From a bacterium (lineage in GTDB: Bacteria; Verrucomicrobiota; Kiritimatiellia; UBA8416), in the NCBI GenBank assembly GCA_020048935.1, contig JAIFLS010000108.1:1-6489 (forward strand): DNA of 6,489 nt, written 5' to 3'. Each line of letters opens with the position of its first letter. The first letter of the stretch is position 1. Both the position numbers and the translations under genes were made by a program. Below are positions 1-5,253 of this stretch, piece by piece. Below the pieces are notes generated by a model, which was not told where the DNA came from, did not search any database, and worked only from the letters and a program-made list of their open reading frames with translations.

Positions 1-48
1 AATCCACCGAGTCCCCTGTCCTACCAAACCACCCGCATCTGTTCTCAT
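1..48 (-). CDS. Start of a probable next operon gene (16 codons, cut by window edge)
   Basis: An ATG at 48-46 opens a frame with no stop to the window edge, reading MRTDAGGLVGQGTRWI. It is preceded by a purine-rich AGGAAAGGTGAG, a plausible though closely spaced ribosome binding site. It begins 50 nt after the TPR gene stop on the same strand, with no hairpin-plus-T-tract terminator between, so it could be a fourth gene of the operon. Sixteen residues are too few to assign a family. A five-codon ORF starts slightly upstream (ATG within the A-rich run near 65) and looks spurious. The frame could also be open by chance. Confidence 0.4.
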   Translation of the reverse strand, partial: MRTDAGGLVGQGTRWI

Positions 49-98
49 CTCACCTTTCCTTTCTCATTTTTCTTTTAACCACCACCACTAGACAGACT

Positions 99-1979
99 TC
101 AAAGTTGCTGTTTCTCTATGTATTTCTTCGCATGCGCCATAAACCGGCTCTTCGGGTAACGCTGTACGAACTGGGTTAGAACCTCGAGGCTCTCTTTCGG
201 TTTCTTTTCCGCGTAGTACATGAATCCAAGCTGGAACAACGCCCTTTCGCCGTCCTCCGAGTTTGGGCTCAACTCATGGGCTTTCTTGAGCCTTTCGGCA
301 CGCTGTTCCACGGTTGCGCGGCTTTCCAACCCCAGCGTCAGCATGGCCCGTTGCGCGGATGGCGTATCGCCGTATTCCTCGACAATCTTGTGGAAGTACT
401 TTTTAGCTTCTTCCCAGCGATCCTGATGTTGAGCCGCTTCGCCCAGTGCGCGCAGGGTGCAGGCTTTTCCGGGGGCTGAGCTTCGCGGATCGTTCAGGAA
501 TTCGCGGTAGATGCGTTCGGCCGGCTCCCACTTCTCCCACAAGGCATAGAAGTCGGCCAGCATGAAGCGCAACTTTTCATCACTTCGAAAGGCCTTGAGT
601 TCCTCGGGACGGGCGAGGAGGAACTTGACCCTGCAGGCGATCTGCAGGCGGCGGTGAAAGTTACCCAGAGTACCATGAAACTGCTTTTGCATGTCCGGGT
701 TCATTTCAAAGGCCTTTGTGAACTGCGCGAGGGCATCGTCGTGCTTGCCCCGGTAGAAGGCGATGAAACCGAGGTAGTAGCGAGTGTCCCATTCTAGGCG
801 GGTGAGGTACCAGGGGGTTGTCTGGCGGTTGATGACCATGGAGGGGGTGATGTCGGCGGGCTTCAGTGTGTATTCCACTGATAGCGTCTGGGCAGATTCG
901 GGTGCGGCGGCGATCTTCTGGGCTTTTTGCGGGATGGCGTAGAGTTTGAGATCCATCGCCTGGGTGCGGACTTTGGTGATCCATTCCACGGTTTGATCGA
1001 ATGCGCGCTGCGCTTTGTCTACATCGCCTTGTTCGAGCTGGAGGCGGCCCGTCTCGTAAAGCGCCTCGCCCCGGTAGAGTCCCAGCGGGGCGGCCTGGAT
1101 GAAAGCGGCGAGCGCCTGGATAGCCTCTTCCGTTTTGCCGGTTTCCGCCTGGCATTGCGCCCGGTATAATTGGGCGGCTTCGGCGTAGACGGTGCCGGTG
1201 TGTTTTTCGATCAGGTTGGTGTATTGCGCGATGGCGTCCTGGTATTTCTTGGCCAGGTGCTCAGTGCGGGCATCCCGATAGTCCACGAAGCCTTCCCCGT
1301 ATTGCTGGATATCGTACTTCCGGAGGGCATGGCGCAAGCTTGCCTCGATGGGCGGACGGTGCGTCTTCTTCCACGTGTCGGTTCCGGGCACGACCGGCCC
1401 CAGCACCACCTCCACGCTTTCCTTTGTCTTCTTGCGGGCGTAATACGTGTCGCCATAGGACAAAGCGGCCTTGTACTGCTCGACGGCCACGAGCCATTCT
1501 TCCGAGATGCCGTGCATATCGGCATAGGCGGCAAATACCCGCGACCGCTGATGCCCTTGCGTTTTTTCCTTGGCGTAGTCCAGTGCCTTGACGGCTTCCC
1601 GGATGCGGGCGTCGGCCGCCAGGCAGCGCGTATGTTCCAGGTAGGCTGGCAATACGGCTTCCTGAAGCTTGTTCGTTTCGAAACCGCCATAGGGCGCGAT
1701 CACCTTGACCGCTTTGCCGGTCTCGCCGTGGGTCCGCAGATGCTGTGCCAGCATGATGGCGGCGGCGACGGCCCGCGATTGGTCGCGGGATTGCATTTCG
1801 CGGCTGAGCGTTGAAACGCCTTGGCTGGCCGTGGCCGGATTGACGAGGAGTTTTTCTGCCTGCTCCAGGGAGGCGGCGGGGAGGGATTGGGTGAGCGTGA
1901 GGGTGAGGATGGCGGTTAGCAGGATACAGCAGGCAAGCGGACGGGGTGGAACCCGTCCCTCCGGGGGTGAAAAAATCAT
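99..1979 (-). CDS. Exported tetratricopeptide-repeat (TPR) protein, 626 aa
   Basis: This is probably a periplasmic or envelope scaffold protein. Residues 1-37 look like a Sec signal peptide: Arg residues at 9 and 13, a hydrophobic core at about 15-30 (LACCILLTAILTLTLT), and likely signal peptidase I cleavage after A35-A36-S37. The mature part is helical with about eight TPR-like units near residues 146-178, 235-263, 266-298, 304-333, 397-428, 468-498, 506-540 and 578-611. The clearest is 397-428, with the expected L-G...A..F..A....P pattern. Residues 335-395 interrupt the repeats and may form a separate module. No catalytic motif is visible. The start is fixed by GGAGG seven bases upstream and by the ATGA overlap with the upstream 864-aa gene. 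The frame stays open further upstream to an ATG at 2135, but that would bury the signal peptide and overlap the neighbour by 160 bases. TPRs mediate protein-protein contacts; pairing with the 864-aa protein is inferred from coupling. The specific family is not recognised. Confidence 0.88.
   Translation of the reverse strand: MIFSPPEGRVPPRPLACCILLTAILTLTLTQSLPAASLEQAEKLLVNPATASQGVSTLSREMQSRDQSRAVAAAIMLAQHLRTHGETGKAVKVIAPYGGFETNKLQEAVLPAYLEHTRCLAADARIREAVKALDYAKEKTQGHQRSRVFAAYADMHGISEEWLVAVEQYKAALSYGDTYYARKKTKESVEVVLGPVVPGTDTWKKTHRPPIEASLRHALRKYDIQQYGEGFVDYRDARTEHLAKKYQDAIAQYTNLIEKHTGTVYAEAAQLYRAQCQAETGKTEEAIQALAAFIQAAPLGLYRGEALYETGRLQLEQGDVDKAQRAFDQTVEWITKVRTQAMDLKLYAIPQKAQKIAAAPESAQTLSVEYTLKPADITPSMVINRQTTPWYLTRLEWDTRYYLGFIAFYRGKHDDALAQFTKAFEMNPDMQKQFHGTLGNFHRRLQIACRVKFLLARPEELKAFRSDEKLRFMLADFYALWEKWEPAERIYREFLNDPRSSAPGKACTLRALGEAAQHQDRWEEAKKYFHKIVEEYGDTPSAQRAMLTLGLESRATVEQRAERLKKAHELSPNSEDGERALFQLGFMYYAEKKPKESLEVLTQFVQRYPKSRFMAHAKKYIEKQQL
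1939..1958. repeat. Inverted repeat early in the TPR coding sequence
   Basis: GGACGGG (1939-1945) and CCCGTCC (1952-1958) form a perfect 7-bp inverted repeat with a 6-base loop. It begins about 20 bases after the TPR start codon and encodes part of the N-region of the signal peptide (about residues 8-14). The core resembles the GGGACG/CGTCCC repeat at 5155-5176. It could influence translation of the TPR gene or be the trace of a dispersed palindrome. Both are inference. Confidence 0.45.
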
Positions 1980-4570
1980 GTTCCTACCTCCGCGATTAGG
2001 ACTACTGGGGTTAGGCCTTGCTGGCAGTGCTGTTTTTCCTTGTAGTTGAGGTAGGGGAGGATCGATGCGTCGGTGGTCTCGGGGAATCGCAGGCCGGTCA
2101 GATCCAGGGTTTGCGAGTCGCTTTTGTATGCCCATTTAAAGGTGTTTGCCGCGTCCGGGGCAACCGTGTTGGTGACGGTGTTGACGGCGACGGCTTTCGC
2201 GAAATGGTGCCGCGCGGTTCCCTCCTGACCCGGAAGTCCGAGTACGACTATCGCCTGCCTGCCGTCCGCCAGGGTGCGCACATCCATATAGCGCCCGCCG
2301 CTACCGGCTGCATCCAGCAACGATATCCCGTTGAACTCGAACGTGATCTTGTCCGATCGGCCGGGCCGGTCATAGTCCGACGGTCCCAGGAACACCAAAT
2401 GACGCTCGTACCCACCGGCGAGATCCGCAAACTGCAGTTCGACCCGTTGCCATTTCCCCGGTTTGAGCGTCGTGCTGCCTTCCCACGCGCCAAGGGCCAT
2501 ACGCAACGTAACGGTCCGACTTGACGCCTGCGTGTGCGGATAGACCCAGAAGCTCAGCGTCTTGCCATCGATATTCTCGTGGAACGAATACAATGGCAGC
2601 GCGGCGCCTTCCGCCGTCCGGGGTACCCCGCCGGTGTAGTCGATGTCGCAAAACACGCTTTGCGGATCTTCCGGCACGACATAGTCCTGCCCCTGCACCG
2701 CGCCCGGCGTGGCTTTGCCCGTCCGCACCCGGTAATTCGCGCAAAGTTCGTACATCGAACCGGAATAGACCGGCAACCACTTGCGCCGCAGCAGACCGCT
2801 CTCGCGTGTTTCCGTGACCCCGCCAGCCACTTTGATAGCCACCGGTTTTTGCGGTGGTTTTGGCGTAACGGACTGATTGGCGACGGGGCTCCCGATGGCC
2901 GTCGCGCCCTGTTGCACCAACCGGACGTAGAGGCAGTCCTGGATGTCCAGTTCGACATCCAGCAACCCGCCCTGTCCGTTGGGCGCAAGTTGAATGTTCA
3001 AAACCTTGTCCTGCCGGTTGCGGTCATAGACACCGTTCGGGTCGTCCTGGCGCACATCGCCAATAAACTCGCCCCGGTAGGTCGGTTTGTCCATGTTGAC
3101 AGCCTCGGGAAAAATCCCGTTATTGACAGTCGCCACGGTTGCGCCCTGCCAGGGCAGTGCACACACCACGCGTACCTTGCCACCAGGCGTTCTCCCGAAG
3201 CGGCTTTTCGCCACGATGAGGCTTGCCACCCCAGGCTTGTTCTCCGTGCCCATCCAATACACAAGATCCAACGGCTGCTCGGCCCCGCCTCCCGCCAGCA
3301 CATTGACTGGCAGCCGTCGCGCCTCGCCTTCAAACACGCGGCTTAGCGACCATAGGGCGTAGGCGGAAGGATACAGGCGCTTGGTATACGGGCAGAAGAA
3401 CCGGCCCGGCCCGGTCACATTCTCGAGGGTCAAGGCACTGCCACCATTGAAAAACCACCCGACGGCGCTCTCCAGGAAATACAGCGCCACTTTCTCCTGT
3501 TCATTGAACCTGACGAACAGATTGCGGTAATGCCACAGCCCCTCGCAGCGACTTACAGATCCCGCTTCCAGCCTCAGGGCATCTTCAAAACGTTTCATCG
3601 GATAGCTCAACAGCATATCCCTGCTTGATGGAATCCCGGGCATCTGCTGTTCGCTATCACGCTCCCGGTTCCACCCGAACTGCCCTTTGTAGCTATCCGG
3701 TATCCGCTCCCAGTCCCTGATGGCGAATCGAACCGGCTCGCTCGCCTCCTGGGCCGCCTCGATCCATAAGGCATCGAACACCACGGGCAGCTTGCCGTCG
3801 TTCTGCAAGGTGATGGTATTCTTGTACGATTCCAGGTAGGCGGACGGAATCAAGGCGTTTATCATTAAACCCCGGCGGTCCAGGCGGCGGCCCCAGATTA
3901 TTTGGCCATTGCACAGAATCCGCAGCGACGGCACCTCCTTGTTCGGGTCGAGCATGATCCCCGGCTCGTCCCTGCGCACGGAGACGGCACGGAACAGGAG
4001 ATCTCGGGCCTGCATTTCCGGCAAATTCAACACGATCGACTGCCCCGGTATGATGCGTTGCGGGAATTCCGCGGCCGCCTGATCCGCAGTCATCCGTACG
4101 ACCGTACCGGAAACGGTTTCCTGGCCGAATTCCCCGGCAAACGGTGTGTCACAGTTTTCCGGGCGGCCATCGAGACGGCCGATCTGCCAGAATACCTTGC
4201 GCGTCGAGGGGTCGAGCAGTTCCGGCGAAAGATGGTCGATCCGGGGTTGCGGTTTTTCGTGTACGGGCAGTAAGGGTTCCTGCGCCGCAACTGTTTCCCC
4301 TGCGGTCAAGTCCGGCTCTGCGGGCTGCTCAACATTCTCGGCATCGCTGATTGGTTCCGATGGCACTGGGGGTTCCTGAGGATACTCCGGTTCTTGCCGT
4401 ATTGCGTCGCGATACGAATACAGGCATACGCCCGCGGCAACCAATACAGCCAGCGTTACCAGGAACCCTGCCATCCCGTGGCTTTCGGTTTTATTCGACT
4501 TCTGCCGTGCATCTCGCAGGACATTCCGGTCAATCTTCACGACCTTGCGTTTTCCTTCATCCCCACTCAT
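1976..4570 (-). CDS. Membrane-anchored extracytoplasmic protein with carbohydrate-binding-like beta domains, 864 aa
   Basis: Function unknown; probably an envelope protein with type II topology. Residues 1-32 are hydrophilic and mostly basic. Residues 34-51 form one hydrophobic helix (AGFLVTLAVLVAAGVCLYSY). Residues 57-110 are a Pro/Glu-rich linker. About 174-272 looks beta-rich and ends in a segment (ITLQNDGKLPVVFDALWIE) typical of galactose-binding-like sandwiches. About 360-425 (ALYFLESAVGWFFNGG, then YPSAYALWSLSRVFEGEARRLPV) resembles the last helix and following beta domain of clan-A glycoside hydrolases, but I see no catalytic barrel or acid/base glutamates in context. About 640-755 (LSFWVYPHT, LKPGKWQRVELQFADL, ITFEFNGISLLD) has the look of a CBM-type jelly roll. 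These resemblances are by eye. The start ATG overlaps the stop of the small ORF (ATGA), with GGGA at 4577-4580 six bases upstream. The stop overlaps the TPR gene start in the same way. It may bind glycans rather than cleave them. Confidence 0.85.
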   Translation of the reverse strand: MSGDEGKRKVVKIDRNVLRDARQKSNKTESHGMAGFLVTLAVLVAAGVCLYSYRDAIRQEPEYPQEPPVPSEPISDAENVEQPAEPDLTAGETVAAQEPLLPVHEKPQPRIDHLSPELLDPSTRKVFWQIGRLDGRPENCDTPFAGEFGQETVSGTVVRMTADQAAAEFPQRIIPGQSIVLNLPEMQARDLLFRAVSVRRDEPGIMLDPNKEVPSLRILCNGQIIWGRRLDRRGLMINALIPSAYLESYKNTITLQNDGKLPVVFDALWIEAAQEASEPVRFAIRDWERIPDSYKGQFGWNRERDSEQQMPGIPSSRDMLLSYPMKRFEDALRLEAGSVSRCEGLWHYRNLFVRFNEQEKVALYFLESAVGWFFNGGSALTLENVTGPGRFFCPYTKRLYPSAYALWSLSRVFEGEARRLPVNVLAGGGAEQPLDLVYWMGTENKPGVASLIVAKSRFGRTPGGKVRVVCALPWQGATVATVNNGIFPEAVNMDKPTYRGEFIGDVRQDDPNGVYDRNRQDKVLNIQLAPNGQGGLLDVELDIQDCLYVRLVQQGATAIGSPVANQSVTPKPPQKPVAIKVAGGVTETRESGLLRRKWLPVYSGSMYELCANYRVRTGKATPGAVQGQDYVVPEDPQSVFCDIDYTGGVPRTAEGAALPLYSFHENIDGKTLSFWVYPHTQASSRTVTLRMALGAWEGSTTLKPGKWQRVELQFADLAGGYERHLVFLGPSDYDRPGRSDKITFEFNGISLLDAAGSGGRYMDVRTLADGRQAIVVLGLPGQEGTARHHFAKAVAVNTVTNTVAPDAANTFKWAYKSDSQTLDLTGLRFPETTDASILPYLNYKEKQHCQQGLTPVVLIAEVGT
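1987..1991 (-). promoter_or_regulatory. Shine-Dalgarno site that fixes the TPR gene start
   Basis: GGAGG on the minus strand lies seven bases before the ATG at 1979, inside the last codons of the upstream gene. It is the strongest ribosome binding site in the window. It argues for internal initiation plus coupling at the ATGA overlap, and against the longer in-frame start at 2135. Confidence 0.8.
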
Positions 4571-4749
4571 GACGCATCCCGTGTTGGTTTACAAATCGCG
4601 GAGTCCATGATGAGCTCGCCGGCGGCGATCGTGGAGACGGTAAGTACGGCGACAGAAAGCGCGGCGACAGAAAGCGCGGCGACAGCAGTTCTAAACGATG
4701 TCATTATTTTATTCATCATCTCAGCGATTCCCAGGTCATCCTGCTTCAT
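4567..4749 (-). CDS. Small signal-peptide-like ORF, 60 aa, coupled to the 864-aa gene
   Basis: A short ORF ending in an ATGA overlap with the start of the 864-aa gene. It contains a hydrophobic, signal-peptide-like stretch (SFRTAVAALSVAALSVAVLT, then VSTIAA) with likely cleavage before GEL, which leaves only about 17 mature residues including one Cys. The chosen start, ATG 4749, has GAGG six bases upstream. Alternatives are the paired ATGs at 4719 and 4716, which give a more typical MNKIMTSF n-region but a weaker site, and ATG 4830, which would make 87 aa and lie within the putative promoter. Part of the hydrophobic core is encoded by a 15-bp tandem repeat. It could be a small secreted peptide, a leader that delivers ribosomes to the next gene, or the 5' remnant of a larger exported protein. 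No family is recognised. Confidence 0.5.
   Translation of the reverse strand: MKQDDLGIAEMMNKIMTSFRTAVAALSVAALSVAVLTVSTIAAGELIMDSAICKPTRDAS
4648..4685. repeat. 15-bp tandem repeat, about 2.5 copies
   Basis: GGCGACAGAAAGCGC occurs at 4648-4662 and 4663-4677 and is followed by a partial copy (GGCGACAG) at 4678-4685. The unit is five codons long, so each copy adds one AALSV block to the hydrophobic core of the small ORF without shifting the frame. Confidence 0.9.
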
Positions 4750-4755
4750 ATAATG

Positions 4756-4777
4756 CCTCGGTCCATGCATACCGAGG
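4756..4777 (-). promoter_or_regulatory. Leader hairpin that sequesters the small ORF's ribosome binding site
   Basis: On the minus strand CCTCGGT (4777-4771) and ACCGAGG (4762-4756) form a perfect 7-bp stem around an 8-base loop containing the palindrome ATGCAT. The GAGG Shine-Dalgarno sequence for the ATG at 4749 is the end of the 3' arm, so the folded RNA would hide it. The pairing is visible in the sequence; regulation is inferred. Because the downstream genes are coupled by ATGA overlaps, opening this hairpin could affect the whole operon. Confidence 0.5.
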
Positions 4778-4811
4778 GACGGAACAAAAGTGGATAGCAT
4801 TAGTTTCATAT

Positions 4812-4840
4812 AGAGTATTTTACCAAGCATCCGCAGTCAA
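4812..4840 (-). promoter_or_regulatory. Possible sigma-70-type promoter for the three-gene operon
   Basis: On the minus strand a -35-like TTGACT (4840-4835) is separated by 17 bases from a -10-like TACTCT (4817-4812). The -35 matches the consensus at five of six positions, the -10 at only three. A start near 4805 would give a leader of about 55 bases containing the hairpin at 4756-4777. The element lies in an AT-rich gap, which favours a promoter, but the -10 is weak. Confidence 0.3.
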
Positions 4841-4880
4841 GAATTCTGCGGTTAATATTGTGTTAGTAATGCATTTCGAT

Positions 4881-4896
4881 GATTACGTGTGTAATC
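4881..4896. promoter_or_regulatory. Perfect dyad GATTAC-N4-GTAATC, possible operator
   Basis: Two 6-base half-sites (4881-4886 and 4891-4896) are exact inverted copies separated by GTGT. This 16-bp geometry is typical of a binding site for a dimeric helix-turn-helix regulator. It lies about 40 bases upstream of the putative -35 of the operon, where activators commonly bind. No regulator gene is in the window, so the role is inferred. Confidence 0.35.
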
Positions 4897-4929
4897 TATA
4901 AGAATACATTATGCTTTATAGCGCAAGCG

Positions 4930-4958
4930 TTAGGAATTCCCTGCGAATTCATTTCTAA
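4930..4958. repeat. Imperfect inverted repeat with two GAATTC arms
   Basis: TTAG-GAATTC, a 5-base spacer, GAATTC, four unpaired bases (ATTT), then CTAA. The arms pair as 4+6 bp with one internal bulge. A third GAATTC occurs at 4841-4846. Each GAATTC is itself a palindrome, so chance is a fair explanation in AT-rich DNA. Confidence 0.35.
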
Positions 4959-4984
4959 ACGGCATTCCTGATGTGCACTCGGGG

Positions 4985-5028
4985 TCATCCCACGCTGGAG
5001 AGAATGGGCATTCTCCAGTCGTGGATGA
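4985..5028. repeat. Long bulged hairpin (16 bp in three stem segments)
   Basis: TCATC (4985-4989) pairs with GATGA (5024-5028), CACG (4991-4994) with CGTG (5020-5023), and CTGGAGA (4995-5001) with TCTCCAG (5012-5018). One base is bulged on each side (C4990 and T5019), and a 10-base loop can partly pair internally (GAAT/ATTC). This is the strongest fold in the intergenic region. No T-tract follows on either strand, so it is not a classical intrinsic terminator. It may be a structured RNA element, a Rho-associated or processing hairpin, or a dispersed palindromic repeat. Confidence 0.6.
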
Positions 5029-5135
5029 GCAAGCAAGATGAAAGTCGTTGATTCAGTCAGTATTCATGGCGGCTTCGTCGCGGACGGCGCCGGAATCCAG
5101 TGGCTGCGGTTGCGCTTTCCGTTTGGCTGCCCTCA

Positions 5136-5253
5136 CGCGCTATGCGCGGTGCTCGGGACGTGCTGGCAACCGTCCCTCCAAGGGGAGTGGAAACGGAGGG
5201 AGAGCTTTCCTGCTCCCCCAGTGGGAGCAAGATGCTCCCGCCACTTTCAGTGG
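5136..5253. repeat. Cluster of short inverted repeats directly downstream of ppk1
   Basis: Five or more perfect stems lie in under 120 bases: CGCGC/GCGCG (5136-5148), GGGACG/CGTCCC (5155-5176), TCCCTCC/GGAGGGA (5173-5201), GGGAGCA/TGCTCCC (5223-5239) and CCACT/AGTGG (5241-5253). The last touches the ppk1 stop codon at 5254. A further TGCTCCC at 5211-5217 can pair with the same GGGAGCA at 5223-5229, so two hairpins compete for one arm. None is followed by a T-run on the ppk1 strand. The block could protect or end the ppk1 transcript, or be a dispersed intergenic repeat. Confidence 0.6.

Larger units (their letters stand above)
4831..5253. other. Gene-poor intergenic region between ppk1 and the operon
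   Basis: No convincing gene is seen here on either strand; the open frames are short, lack good start sites and cross the hairpins. The left half (to about 4960) is clearly AT-rich compared with the flanking genes and carries the promoter and dyad candidates. The right half (from about 4985) is GC-rich and dominated by inverted repeats. The composition change near 4960-4985 may mark the edge of an inserted or duplicated repeat block next to ppk1. Confidence 0.6.

Noticed and set aside
1170..1814. Long plus-strand open frame (214 codons) opposite the TPR gene
   Set aside because: It is antisense to a clearly coding TPR region, has no recognisable domain or good ribosome binding site, and is the usual shadow of a GC-rich gene.
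1940..1977. Lipoprotein signal (PLAC) in the TPR protein N-terminus
   Set aside because: The Cys at residue 17 precedes the hydrophobic core rather than following it, and the -3 position is Pro, so the lipobox geometry is wrong. Signal peptidase I cleavage near residue 37 fits better.
1976..2135. Upstream extension of the TPR frame to an ATG at 2135 (52 extra residues)
   Set aside because: It would place 52 Pro/Arg-rich residues before an evident signal peptide and overlap the 864-aa gene by 160 bases. GGAGG and the ATGA junction support the start at 1979.
2534..3346. Long plus-strand open frame (270 codons) opposite the 864-aa gene
   Set aside because: The translation is low-complexity and rich in Arg, His and Pro with no domain pattern. 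The opposite strand carries a coherent protein with ATGA junctions at both ends.
5211..5253. Intrinsic terminator for ppk1
   Set aside because: The stems are real, but no T-tract follows on the minus strand, so a Rho-independent terminator cannot be claimed. Rho-dependent ending remains possible.
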